DNA of 64,000 bases from Setaria digitata (GCA_003640385.1 RCAB01000109.1:98252-162251), one strand, 5' to 3'; shown: positions 26,501 through 39,900, counted from the stretch's first letter. The notes: a model not told the origin generated them from the letters alone. A program made the numbers and translations.

Positions 26501-29500
26501 CGTCACTACAAAACATTTTAGTACATTCATTAACAAATAATACAGATAAAGTATAACTCTGTTTTCGCATGGGTAAAGCAGAACTACAATTATTCCTATC
26601 ACCTATAAAAACGAAACGGATTGCATTTTTCAACTAAAATACAGATTCTTTTCAAATTTTTGTTGCTAAAATGTGACGCATTTTGATGATGTTAGTTAAA
26701 AAAGTACACCCGAATTGGAGCAAAAGCTTATCAGAAGCAATAACCTTGTTAGCGTTTACGAGGCCAAAACTAAACAAGTAAAATTATTTGTGCAGCTAAA
26801 AAGACTATGTAAACTTCAGTTAATTTTATGTAACACTGCTGAAATTCGGTGCTTCTTGAAACGATCTAGAAAATTATAGAAATAACGAACCTCTTATTTT
26901 CTAGACCATCTGAAGTAAACATCTAATTTCAGTTAAAATATTTATTAAAAAAAAAAGAAAAAATGAAACTTCACAGAAACAAAATATTTTCGATTCTCCC
27001 GCGCTCAGTCTTGTAATCTTTCTCCTACTATCCAGCTTTCAAATCCTAATTAACCCAATGTCAAGGATGAGTTAGTATTTTAAAAACACTGAAGGTATGT
27101 CAATGTGCAATTTCGACTTCTGTTCAATGCCATTTTATATTTAGAATTATTCTTTCTAACTGAGATGCCTGAAAAATTTGCTACTTAATGAGAAACGAGA
27201 AATCCAACTATCCACTACCCGAATATCCGTGATTCACTTCCTCATTCCTGTACCAACCACCTCTTCTTTCCAATCATACTTTTAACATTAAGGATCAACA
27301 AAGAGGTGAAACGGCTGTGTTTGACTAATGCGAGGGACGTAAAGCACAAAACACGGAAATACCAACGCCCGTCACCAAAACAGGTTCAGTGCAATTTTGT
27401 TGAAAATTGTTAATTTTAATGATATGTAGCTTTCTTAAGACATGGATGCACTGTCCCCTTTCTGTCTCCTATCCTATCGAAGCATCGAAAATGCAAAAAA
27501 ATAATGAGACTTTTTTGTTTATTACATTAATCATTTCTGTGTCAACCTTATTCTGATGCGCAAAAAAATTAAGAAAATTTATGTTCAGTCAATTTTAACA
27601 TACTATAATACTGTTGGGAGGAAGGAGAAGGAAAGTTAGAAAGAAAAATGACAAAAACGAATGGAACGATGAGTAACAACAATGATTTTTGACAAGCTTT
27701 AAAAAAATATTTTTTCTAAATTGATGGGTCCTTTCTAATAATTTTCATCTGTTACAAAAGGACAATAAATCAGTGCTCGTAACGGTCAGCCACTCAACCG
27801 AAGTAAACACCGATTATAACTGAAATAATAGAATGGTTTGTCACTCAGAAAAATGTTGAAAAAGAAAACGACAGTACTCCGAACAATTCCAGAAATTACT
27901 ATAGTAAATATCTAACAAAGTTTTAATGTGAAATCCGATGGTCCTGGCTTTAGTTTTGATTCTTCGCTCTCCTACTAGCAAAAACAAATCTCAGAATACT
28001 CAACAATCTCAATACCTTTTTCTTTTTAATTTTGCAGTTAATTTCTTGTACTTTTAAAGTGAAGCTAGAAATAACGAACTTCCTATTTACAAATTTGTAT
28101 CCTTCAACCTGCATTCCATTGTTTTTATAGCACTCTTTGAATGAACTTTAATGATATAAATCCACCACCCGTTGACAAAGCTAAATCCAGAAACCAATGC
28201 AGATTTCAGACGGCAAAAAAAACCCTCCTCGCAACCTAACTGATATAATTCTTAATCTCAAAAACTCCCCTTATTTCTAGAACTATCAATGCTATCAACA
28301 AACGACAAGCACTTTTTTCTTATGCCTTTTCTTGATTCATTCCAAGTTATGCTGGTTTTAAATCTTTATATTTCTATCTGATATTTGACTCGCTTTATAA
28401 CTCCAACATAATTTAGGAATCCGGTGCAAAGCCAGCAACTGTATTACCGATGAACCTAATAGGAGTTTGTGTTTATCTGACCAAATTTTTAGAAAATGCT
28501 TCTAATTTCGTCCTTTTTCAGTCACCGAATCATTAAATCTCCTGTGATTTCAACTGCAGCTATTTCAAACGGTAATCTGATTTCTTTTGCTTACTAATGT
28601 CATTTACTTCTACATCCAAAATTACTGTCTATATGTAGTCGAGCAAATCAGGAATTACAGTCTCTCTAAATTGCAGCACATTATGAGGTTCTCATAAATC
28701 AAAAAATCTCTTGAAAAAGGCTGACTTATTATTACTTTGTTGATGGATGATTGAAATGTTAAGCCAAAGTTTAGGACATATTAAGCACCTATTGATATCA
28801 GACGCCACGTTGTCTTTTAAAAAGTTTTAGCACTCAGGCGACGAAAATTGAACATTACTAAAAGTACTGCAAAAGACGAAGGCTCAACAAAAGTGAAAAT
28901 TCTGAGAAACATGACAAATGATACGGGGTTTTTGTTACTTTTCTAGCCATTCGTGTTCCCGTTGCTAATGTTAACAGAAACTGCTCGCCATCGAGTTTTC
29001 TTTTATTACTCATATTCTTCTTGACACAAAATATGTCAAACGTTTAGCAAATTCCAAGATCTGCTAATAGTGATTAGAAAATAAAAACATTTTACATTCT
29101 TTTCATATGTAATTCTTCCTAACATTTCTTCAGCTATTTTAAACTGCAGTAACTTTCACTTGGAAAAATTCAACTGGTTCCCATGAACAACATATTTTCA
29201 TACTACTTCAAATTCTAAATCCTAAAAAAAAATTCTAAAAAGTATGGTTCTCAAATGAAAGCCATTTAAAACAGTATAATCCGTGGACAATTTAATGAGT
29301 GTTTTCTGTTGTTGCCCATATTCTTTACGAATGCTTCTTAACACTGTTACCTATGAAGATACTACCACATTTCCCAGTACGGCGATGTTTTCGCAGGTAA
29401 CAATTTAAGAGAAAAGAAGGAAAAACAAATCTAAGGAATGACTCGAAATCGCTTTCATTACAACGTTAGTGAAATAGCACTACCAAAAAAGATAAGTAAC

Positions 29501-31546
29501 TCAACGTATTTCAAAGATAAGTGGGAGGGGTCAAAACTAATTTTTTATTGAATTTTAAAACCTAACAGAATTATATTTTAATATTTTGCCTTGATTTAGA
29601 AACCGCATAATTTCCAAAAACACTTTTTAAATAACCACTACCAAAAAAGTTAAGTAATTCAATTTAATTTTTGAATCTATACACTTAAATAATCCTAATG
29701 TTAATACACACAACAAAGTCATCACTGTGATTTCCTGTTTAATAATAGCGTCGTTTTTTATGAAAAAATTACAAAATTTCCGAATTACCAAAAGTACTGT
29801 TAAACAAAAAGTTATAAAAACAATCACGCAAATTTTGGAAGCATACTGCATATCCCTAATTACAGTATATTAAATTTCCGAAAGTCATACTCACAAAGCA
29901 AAATATCAAATAAAACTCACTATCTCAAACCGTACTACAGTTCATTCAAATTCAAATTTAAAGGTAGTAATTGTACATTATATTAAATTAACTCTAAGTA
30001 TTATATTAAAAATTGAGCTGCGAATATAGCATCTACTACACTTGATTAGTCTTTTCAATATCTTCCTGGATGATCATTTCGAGGGATATGATGAGAGTTC
30101 ATATTGCCTGTAATTGGGCTATAATGATCCATGGAATTAGCTGGCTACCTACACTACGTAGTAAGGCAATACTGCGATACGATATTAAAACCTCGTATGA
30201 AATGAGACATATTTAATTATACCAACATACAAATATATTTTCCTTTTCCTCAAAAATATCTAATAAGATTTTTTAACCCAAGAGATGTACTGAAACTCAT
30301 TCTCTGTGAGAGAAGTAAGATTAAATTTATTCTGTACTAGTTGGGAACTATAAAGTAAAATGAAGAATTTCATTAATAAACAGAAGTTCCAGATCCACTG
30401 TGATACGGACCGTTTACGCTGACCGACAAAAAGTGCAACGATTTGACATGGGTTGAACAGCACTTTAGTAAGAAAAATGATTCACAATATATTGCTCGCT
30501 TCTTCTATGAATTCAATCCAGTTCAAAATGCGGCAACGCAAATTTGAAAGAAATGATAACAATTCATTTATGTTATGTCAATAAGATTAACATGAATTAT
30601 CTTTTTCCATCTTCCCAGTAACTATCTTAAGATTTTTGATGATTTTGGAATTCATTTATGAGCACTGCTAAGAAAAAATGTTTAAGTACCTCCTAAATGA
30701 TAATTTTTGAAGCAAGAACGTGATAACAAAAATCGTTAATATATCATATAGTTTAATGTTTTCAGTGTCAACGACCCAGGTGATCAATTTTCTTATCAGA
30801 GTTCAACGATGGTAGATGTTCTTCCAATATTTTTCAGTTTTTCCACATCTTGTGTTTGATCTATTTGTAAATATTGAAACCATTCAACATTATCACCTGG
30901 GTCTATTGAATCTGAAATTTCACTGAACTACAATTCACTCCTTTCATTCTTTATCTTATGGAAAGAGCATTACTGCTGCTACAACGGAACAGGATTTGAA
31001 TGAATATATGACGCAGAAAGAAGTGCAGTTTTTTTTCTACTCGTTTAGATAACACCGCTACTAATTCAGTTTTCTCAGCACTTCAACACCCAAGAATATG
31101 AAAATGAAATTTTATGCGTAGGAAATATGAAATAGAAAGAAGAACCTGGCAAGTGATGACTCGTCGGATGATATGAGATCGGTTTTGGTCATACCACCAA
31201 GACCGGATGATGAGCCACCGCAGTCCGATGAAGAAGGCCTACAAATCGCACCGTTCAATGCAGCAACAGCGGGGTTTGGTGCAGCAATGGTATCAAATGG
31301 AAGTGGTGGAGCAGTAATGCCGATAGTAGCAGGTATAGTAGCAGTAACAGTGGTACCGTCGATACTGTTGACGATACGCTGTATAGAAGAGGGCGATATG
31401 AAAGTGGCAGTAGCACGAGTGGAATCAAAGGACGACGCCTGATTACGTCGATACTGTTGATGCGGTGAGTGGGAATGGTGATGATGAGGCAGAAGTCTCC
31501 TTGACGTTGCTGCTGCCGGAGGATGTACCGAGTATGTTGTTGTCAT
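14509..31546 (-). CDS. FNDC3: FNDC3 family protein: nine FN3 domains, tail anchor
   Basis: Ortholog of the vertebrate FNDC3A/FNDC3B pair, endomembrane-anchored proteins with fibronectin III repeats. Minus-strand exons in order: 31146-31546, 26366-26505, 23095-23220, 22859-22962, 22364-22423, 21365-21533, 21023-21111, 20492-20578, 20223-20383, 19837-20104, 19350-19619, 19005-19093, 18525-18864, 18125-18329, 17440-17713, 16868-17106, 16575-16749, 16108-16372, 15762-15962, 15248-15361, 14739-15011, 14509-14574. Every junction keeps phase; total 1371 residues (human FNDC3A 1198). Exon 1 is Pro/His/Ser/Thr-rich. Residues about 200-280 match the family N-terminal region (VQTGETLSIVIGNDVQHITG, LPLHVPPGH). 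Nine FN3 domains span about 393-1290, with core Trp motifs such as TVSWRSPVDNG, LKLKWKPP and FQVEWSPV. The last two exons make a tail anchor (YAFVILLLFAGIAFGVALVL) ending LLFEQ. Introns 1 and 2 are long (4.6 and 3.1 kb). Confidence 0.94.
23221..26365 (-). other. FNDC3 intron 2
   Basis: A long intron with no convincing nested exon. It has A-runs (for example 23643-23664) and a poly-T/poly-A patch near 25525-25590. No nested gene is seen on either strand. Confidence 0.7.
26506..31145 (-). other. FNDC3 intron 1
   Basis: The longest intron of the gene, closed by a slightly weak donor (CCAG followed by GTTCTTC) at its right edge. It holds no recognisable nested gene. Near 30765-30915 there is an imperfect inverted repeat whose right arm contains a phase-preserving 15-nt candidate microexon (see findings). 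Confidence 0.65.
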
Positions 31547-32130
31547 GACTGTGTTCGCGCTGCTAACATCCCTTCACGCTCCAGAAGAAAAAAAAAAGCA
31601 AACGCCAACCTGGAAATGATACCTCTGTGCTCATCCCGTCACGTTTATTTAACAATATGGGAAGTACACGCTATCCAGAAGTCACACGATTCATTTTAGT
31701 GTATTTCACGTTGTGTCTATCAAGACTCTCGATAGTTTCATATATACAAATATATATACCTATTCAGACACACTGATAAGCTAAAAAAGTAGATTGCCAA
31801 CTGAAGTGAGAAAACATGTGAGAGAAACCATCTAAAGTACAGAAGCGTGCGCACAAAGAAGGACTCACGTGGAATTTCTTCCAGAACAGTACGCTGCAAA
31901 GTGAACTTCCACTCAACCTCCGGAATTTAAAGCGGTAAACCAATTCTACGCATGCTGCAGAAGTATGCGGTCCGTAAAATAGTGTTAGTGGGACGACCAC
32001 CTAAACGTGACAGGGTGGGTGATGGAATGGAGAAAGAGTGGTCTAATAGGGCTGACTCTGGAGAGGTGAGAGGGAATGGGAGGTGCTGAGAAAAGAGGAA
32101 GAGAAAGAGAGCTTATTTCCACTAAGCCGG
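31547..32130 (-). promoter_or_regulatory. FNDC3 5' leader and proximal promoter region
   Basis: The sequence just upstream of the FNDC3 ATG on the minus strand is richer in G and C than its surroundings. A possible 5' UTR intron has a donor CAC-GTGAGT reading into 31868 and an acceptor ATTTCCAG at about 31612-31619. Splicing there would not extend the protein, because an in-frame TGA lies before the ATG. A CACGTG core (31866-31871) overlaps that donor. No experimental start is known, so the extent is a guess. Confidence 0.35.
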
Positions 32131-33451
32131 ATTTCCAATTTCATAATTTGAACTCCATGAATTCTCAGTTTTCCGTGTCGTTACTTAACTGCTATGGAAC
32201 TACGCTCAGACTATTTGCTGTAGAAATCGGTTGTGAAATTTAATCCGAACTAGGTCGATTTGAAGGGCGGCTTTTCGTTTCTGTTTTTCTTCCAAAAGGA
32301 AGTGGATTCCACTCTGAGGGAACACTGAACACGCCTTTAATTCAGAAGACTGGTTATCTTGATTTTTCATGATTACATAAATTGATAATCAGAAGATTAA
32401 AAAAATATGACTGCATCTATTTCTCTTTCTCTCTGGTCACTATGAAATTACCGTGCATTATACCTCGGAACTGTATGACACGGAAGTCGCCTCGGAATTA
32501 TCAGACACCAGATCTGAATAGAGATTGATAGAAAGAGGAGGGGAGAACAGGTGAGGAGACGATGTCTGGCTTTAGTTGATTGATGGGAGATTCAGGAGCC
32601 TAGCAAATTCATCGTCAATTCAGACAAGAAAAGTGGGCGAAGGCTGCTTCCTTGCCATTGGATCGGTGCAACGAGATCTGAAGTGCCGCACCTCACTTCA
32701 TTAGTTTGACCCGAAACTGTCATAAATATGACCTTGTACCCATGATGGGCACTACCGAAATCACATAACAGTCTAGATTATCTGGTTACAGCTAATTGTT
32801 AAAAAAAAAAAAATTGTGGGGAAACTTTCTCGTAAATAATTAATGAGTCTCGAACTTGTTAGCTAAAATTCCGACCGTCTTCTGCATTCCTTCCCCTCTC
32901 TCATCTTCCATTAACCACTGAAGCTAATTACAGTGGCCACTGAGAATGTAATAATTTTCCGGAAAAAATACCGCCTTCATTGGGACGACAACAAGTGCAC
33001 AGTTGTTTCACACACTACCTGTCAGGAAACAAAAAGTCAAACATTTCACATTCAAAACTTTTTCCAAACTACTCTCGGGATGAGTCATCGTCTCTTACTA
33101 ACAGCAGACTGGTAATTTCAAGTACCATAAGTCTATTTATCAATTCCAGTAAAAAATGATGCTTGTTATTTTAGGAAATCAGGAAAAAAAAAAATGTAAA
33201 TTTGGATGATTCATTTAAACTTCAATTTACCTGATGGACAAATGAGAGATGATAGATTAGAAATACAGTAGTTATTGGCTTAAAACAGGTCAGATGTCAA
33301 ATGAATTGTGTCCCAGTCTAAATAACAGCGATCAGTTTGTGCGATCGCGAGGAACTACAATAAAAATTCACAAAACAGAAACAGTTTCAGAATAGGGACG
33401 AAGCATGGAAAGATTTCATGGGATGAATGATGCATAGAGGATGCTAGAAAG

Positions 33452-33477
33452 TGATAAATGATGATGATGATTTATCA
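33452..33477. repeat. Short perfect hairpin with GATGATGATG loop
   Basis: TGATAAAT and its exact complement ATTTATCA flank a ten-base GAT repeat loop. It is non-coding. Confidence 0.7.
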
Positions 33478-36400
33478 TTCGAGAAAGAAAAAGAGGAACT
33501 GCTTCACGAAAATATATTTCGAAGAATGTTTTGAATGAGAAGGGGCTTTAAACTGGCTTTTCTCTCTGGTAGAATTGGGAAAAAAAGAATCAGCCCTTCC
33601 ATCATATCATTTCCACCTCAATAAAAAATCTTTTTTTACAGATCTATGCTAATTTATGATTTAAATTTATGGACGCAACAAAGAATTTTCTTTCAATGGA
33701 GAACATCGTGGTGTTAAGTCTAACTCTCTTTGCACTGAACTGATTTCTAAAATTGGTTGTATTGTTGGAGGAAATCTGTTTAATCACCAAGTTAAAACCG
33801 TTCCAACAACAAATCTTTTAAAGTATATCCCGCATTCCAACCTCAAATATTCATGGACCGGAAGACTAAAAGAATTCCTGAGTTAAAGTAATACCAATAT
33901 TCTTAGCCATCACTTCACTGAATTATTTCTTCGTTGCTTATCTCCACAAAAACAGAAGATTCTGTGATTGATTAATTGAAACTAAAGCAAGAGGAAAATT
34001 AATTCCGTAATCCGTGAAATGTGTCACACAATAAATAAATGGCCTTAATATACTTTTTAGTCAGAACTAATTCTTCCAATAAATAAATTGTCCTCGAGAA
34101 ATAAAAATGATTCATAGAAGTTCTCATGAAAAACTCAACAATATCAAAGAGGAAACAAATAACTAATTCAGTAATTTGTTTTCAGTAATATTTCAATTTT
34201 CTAAAGAATTTGAACCGCTAATATGCATTCCTGGCAACAAATTACTATGCTAATGAGCCGAAGTTTGCTGATGGTTCACCACTAATCACACTAATCACAT
34301 ACTATTCATTAGTAATAATAATTAAATCAAAATAAATGGTTGCATTAAACGCCGCGAGTGTCGTGCCGTCTCGGTCTCCTTTATAGTCCTTCATTACCAT
34401 TAATCAAGTTTTCAATTTCTCCTTCGTCAAACTAATGATAATTGCCTTACCTTTCTCAAGTGAATCCGTCTGTGCGATTGTGTACCTTGCTACCTTAGGT
34501 AGGAAGAAGATACTGCACGACTGGTTACAACTGCCTCTTTCTGCAGCAAATATATTTCATGCATAAATTGAAATCTAATTTCAAATAAATAGTTCCGTCC
34601 CATCCCAACAAACTTCCTCTCATATTTCCTTCATCAGTTTGAACAGAACCTATAGATGGCATCAAAGATTACACGTGCTTTCTTATTTTTTTGTAATCTT
34701 TGAATCCTTCAGGTAGTCTTTTCAGTTCTCAGGTCCCAAACAAGACTTCTAACAGATAAATCAATTCAACGGTAGCAGGGAAATTCCAAATGAGTCATCT
34801 AAATGCATTCCAAAAAAGTCGCTGAACGTATGAAAGGAATTCACGTTTGTTTCACGCACACGTCGATTTATGCGTTACTAATCAGTTCAGCAAATTTGAT
34901 AAAACAAAGAAGTGTACTGCATAACATCTATTAATCTGCTGATGGCAACTGATAACAAATCCGTATATGAAAATAATAGTCGAGTGAACTAAACTGTCGC
35001 CTGTCAACTGACAATGAGAATGACAAACAGGGAAATGAAAAAGCCAGTAGCTGTCAATTTTTTTTTAATCAATTTTATTTACACACGCATTGTTTACGTG
35101 TATGTTTTCGTCCATCTCTTCCATGAGATAGTCATCTCTCTGCTATACAAGGGATTTTACATATATTTTTCACCGACATTGCAAAATTTTCATGAAATTG
35201 ATAATTTGAAATTGAATAATCGATGAAAGGAAGAGTGAAGATGACTTGGATTATTAATAATATCTTCAGAAATATTGATAGATATAAAAGAGCCCAGCGA
35301 AGCGCAAAACTAGACCTAACCATTAGCAAAATGTTTTGTTGGACAAAAAACATGAAGATGCTGCATACGAGCTAGTTAAGATATGTTTTAAAGAGTTAGA
35401 AATTAAATGAAAAATTTTTGTTTTTAAGCATGGAAGAATTAAGAAGTGCAAAACAATTCCTTACCATCAACTTGCAACTATGTCTTTTGTCTCAATTCAG
35501 CCAAGTCTCAACATTAGCTTACATTTCTAATTAACTACATGATAGTAGCAGTGCTGCTGGTCCCATCCTACAAGGATACTGTTGTTTTACTTCTCAGTAA
35601 ATAATTATAAAATTAGCACGACAATACCTAACTGTACAATTTGCAACGTGAACAATTAACATTGGTGTCGACAACAGAAATTTCACTTCAAAGATTGATG
35701 GGCCATATTTGCAGGAAAAAAAGAAATTCCATCATCAACTAGTAGTATTTCATTTTGTTAGCAAGGGAAATTTCAGTGACCAACCGACGAGTGCCACCTG
35801 ACACTTCAGCATACTCTTAACTAACTAACACCTGATTACGGATAGCAGTGGCATTCACCTTCGGCAAAATAAAATTGAAATTTTTAGTAATGAAAAAGAA
35901 AGGCTGAACATAGAGAAGAAGTATGCAAAAGAGTGTAGAAATTAAAAGCTCAAAGAAAAAGAAAGGATTTGGGAAATGCTGATAAGTTATTAATTATCAA
36001 TATTGTTTAGATAACAATTAAACATTCGATGTAGTTGGTGCTGCAGAACAAATTATGCATTTCACCCTCTCTCTCTTTAATGGCACAACAAATTTACATT
36101 GCATCGTTCTGTCATTTAAAGTTTACAGGAACAATTTTCAGTGTTTAAAAGATATAAAGTGTAGCAGAATGTTTGAAAGATGGCACGGTTTTGTGGATTT
36201 TAAACTGCAATGTGTTTAAGAAGTTCTCATTAAATGAGGCCGACAGAAGGACGGGCGTTTGGGTTCGGAGCATCTGAAGGAGAAAAGGAGGAGAAGAAAC
36301 AAAATACCTGCAGGGAGACCAGAAGTAACCTGCTTTTCTAGACACAATAACTGCACAATCTGCAAAATTCCTCACCGAACAGTTTACTGGTATGAGGAAG

Positions 36401-36715
36401 TATATGAAAAGCACTAGTGCGAAAGATCCAATGTAGCAATGTGCGGACTACCAGTCTTGCAGCCAAGAAGACGGAGTGCATACGTAGCAACGGCTTAGTA
36501 CGAGATACTTCGGAAGTGTAGAGCAGTTGAAAGAAGAAGCGATTCAAGCAGCATTCATCAAGCTAAGCTGACTGAATGGATGATTGCAAGAATGAGAAGA
36601 CTGTCGTCCGATGCCATAGTCGGTCCTTGGAAGAGAGACTTTCAAGGCAGTCTTCCTTCTGAGCCAGTCGAGACTGTACACCTCTAGAGACGAGAAGAGT
36701 TTCCTCAAAAAATCA

Positions 36716-36735
36716 TATCAGCACTAGTGCTGATA
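36716..36735. repeat. 20-bp perfect palindrome
   Basis: TATCAGCACTAGTGCTGATA is identical to its reverse complement with no spacer. Its core GCACTAGTGC also occurs at about 36411. It lies in the GC-richer island. It could be a binding site for a dimeric regulator; no family is assigned. Confidence 0.8.
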
Positions 36736-36844
36736 AACAGGAAAGTGTACTGCCGATGGAAAATTCCTTCTCTAAGGAGATTCTCGCAGGTGTGAAGAGA
36801 AGCAAACAAGCAGATAGACACTGCTGGACGAATGAATATATCAA

Positions 36845-36968
36845 ATCAACAACAACAACATTGTCGCCGTTGCTCTCACCGTTGTCGTCACTGTCGCCTC
36901 GTCGCTGCCGTCGCCGTCACCGTTGCGTCGTCGTCATCAACTGTTGAAATCGTCATCAACTGTTGAAA
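36845..36968. repeat. Trinucleotide-like CGT/GTC tract plus 19-bp tandem repeat
   Basis: An imperfect run of GTC/CGT/CGC triplets (about 36858-36930) is followed by two identical adjacent 19-base copies at 36931-36949 and 36950-36968 (unit TCGTCATCAACTGTTGAAA). It is the most CpG-rich stretch of the gene-poor region. Confidence 0.8.
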
Positions 36969-39900
36969 GGAATCCATCCATCCATCAATTCCAATCAACT
37001 AACCGACGACGACTACCACAGGGAGAGATCCCCCGCCCCTGTCGTCTAGTTGCCAACATTCCAATCTTCTGCTCCCTCTGTCTACTGCAATTTCTGTTAG
37101 CTATCTATAAGTCCCGCTGTATCCCAGAAGCTAGCCTCTATCCTGATCCGTCATCTCTCAGAACCATCTCCGTTATTTCCCAGAAGTGAGCTTACATTAC
37201 CTCCAAAAGTAAGGTTATGAAATTCTTCAGATAATCCGCACAATTGGCACTCTAACTATCACACTTTGAGAAACCAATGACGGAAAGAATTCATCATCGT
37301 TGCTGATACTGATCCTGCAAGAGTGAGAATTTAATAAATAACACCGCGGTGGCAGTGTATTTCACCAGGAACACTCAGAACAGAAGAAAAATACCAACTT
37401 GGCTTAAAAAAGATTGCAAGGGCAATTTACAAACGAAATTGGGAATATAAAAACGCACAATTCCTATTTGAGGGGAGTAGTAATACTAGGCATAAAAAAA
37501 CTTTTATTTTAACTTAAAAATCAAAGTCCTACCAATTTCTAAAAATAGCATTATTGGATTTGCAAACTATGAAATAATCTGCTCTTAATTAATGCGAAAA
37601 TTATGGGGTAGAAGAAAGTTCCCAATTTTCAATAGAACCCACCATTTTTATCAGAAATGTCTTATCCGAACCTAAATTTATTCTCTTCACGTACAGTCAT
37701 GAAAAATAAAAACTAGGATCACAAATAGCTTGAATGAGCTGTCGCGTCAAATTTCTATTCGTTCACCATATGGATTTCAAGCAGACACTTTATAGTCGTA
37801 TCGGAAATTGAATTCCAAATGAAGTTCAACTTTTTGCTTTTTTCTTTAATTCAATTTGTTCGTTTTTTCCTTTCGTCCTCAATTCTATCACAGAAATTTG
37901 TGACTAATGTTGTAAAGCTTTGTAATAATTGATAGTTTATCGAGAATTAATTGATATTTGATAGTATTCGATTTATCATTATCACCTCAGTCAGTCGTTT
38001 ATAAGAAATTCGATCTGAACTTTGTGAACTGTCGGATGGTTTTTCGTTAAAAAAAAACCTCATTGTTTAGAAGAAGCATAGCGTAAATGATTGAAATTGA
38101 CTGACAGATCATCACTACTTGAATCATTCTACAGAGCTGATACTTTATCATTTTGTGTCACTATGTGTTTCAAATTAATCCGATGGAAAATTTAACGATA
38201 ATGATCTGTCGATGAAACAGACAGCAAAATGAAAATAAAAATATTATTTTGAAATGATATTCAATACAATTACAATAATAACGGGCAGAAGAAAAAAAGG
38301 AGTGAGAATTCTAAGGCATAGAAACATTTATTACAATAAGTGGTGTGAATGTGATGAGAATATTCAAAACGGAAAGCAAAAAATTTAAAAGAATGATAGA
38401 TAATCGGATCGAAGGAAATCTGTGATTGGCAAGTTCTATGCCTTATCTATATTTATAATTGCTGGAATTTCTTCAGCTTGATATTGAGAACTGATTTCTT
38501 TGTTTTCAACTTTTACAATTATCTCTCACACATGAAGGCGATAAATTCTTTCAAGAAAATCATCTCATTCTTGTCATCATCATATCAGTCCCTGCGGAAT
38601 CATTTTATCGCATTCTTTTAGTGTTAATTGTATAAATTACTGGATCAGCTTAGGACAGGACATATAGTTGATTAGATACGAAGAATCAGCTGCAATTAGC
38701 CTATTGGAAGATGATCGCCAAAAGGCTTCCGAATGCAGTCAGAAATTTCAAGTTTGGATCAAGTAGTGATGGAGTGGAAAATCTGTGTACGAAGATGAGA
38801 TTTATCAAGAAGACCAGAGAAAATCGATGAAGGGTTTAATTTAATGTGATTCATAAATTGCTGAATTTCGTATTTGCTGTCGTGGAGCGAAAGGTCATCG
38901 ACATCGTCCCAGTAAAGATAATACGTCACTGCATCTTAATGAGTTTTAATCATCATTCCAAGAAAATAAAACTATCAATCTTTCGTATGGAGAAAATAAT
39001 TAGGAAAGGAACTAATTAAAGAAGTCATGTAAGCCAGAAGGAATCATAGAAAATCATAATAGAAATACAAAATTGTTTGTGGGATATACTATAAAATTGA
39101 ATGATTTTATTGATGATAACGTTGATGGCTTATCGACCTTTTATCTATAAAATCGACTGATGCGACCCAACAGTCCCATCAGTGATTTCTGACAACACCG
39201 CCCGCAATGTTAACATTTGACATTATCAGTCTGTGTTAATGTCTCCAATAACATTACCTATGTTCGTACTTCCACTTCTGAAACTTCGTCTAGGTTAAAA
39301 AAAGAGAATAGCAAGCAAATGTTTGGCGACTGAATATAAAAGAAGCTTACACTACGTGAAAGTTGTGAAATGAGGCCTGTCTCCCGTAACTTATCATATG
39401 ATGCCTCATCTGACATATACTGCTAACAAGAAATAAATAGATGAATCAATAAATAATTAGGCTTAAACTACCTACAAAGTCTAGCTAATCAGGGAGAAAT
39501 TAAGGATATATTTAATTTTCGTTATTCAGTCTAATATTTATCATTTCAACTTTCAGTATTTCTGAAATGATTCGTGATGGAACCAGACGAATATATTACA
39601 CTAACTTCATTTATTCTCATTAAATTTAATTAAAGCAGAAGCAACCTTAAATGATCAATGGGAAGTTCTGAAGCTAAAAAAAAAAACAATAAGTTCTACG
39701 CACGAGAAGGCATCAGTCTTTGCTAACTATTGTCCAGTGATGAATTTCTTTCTTTCCTCCAACTGCTTCGAAGCTTATATGCACTTTCTAATGGGACAAC
39801 TAATGATGTCATTTTAAATTAAGCCTTAGAATGATTTAAACTGAACTAATTGCGTCAGAGACAGGCCATAGTGTTTTATTTATTATTACAATATATACTA

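Noticed and set aside
31173..31442. 89-codon plus-strand frame opposite FNDC3 exon 1
   Set aside because: Antisense shadow of a repetitive Ala/Ser/Thr-rich coding exon.
31764..32000. 78-codon minus-strand frame as an N-terminal extension of FNDC3
   Set aside because: Joining its end (CAC-GTGAGT) to the acceptor near 31612 runs into TGA before the FNDC3 ATG; at best it is 5' UTR.
36145..37189. Overlapping short frames in the GC-richer island as a gene
   Set aside because: Frames on both strands exist because stops are rarer in GC-rich DNA; no family or exon chain emerges.
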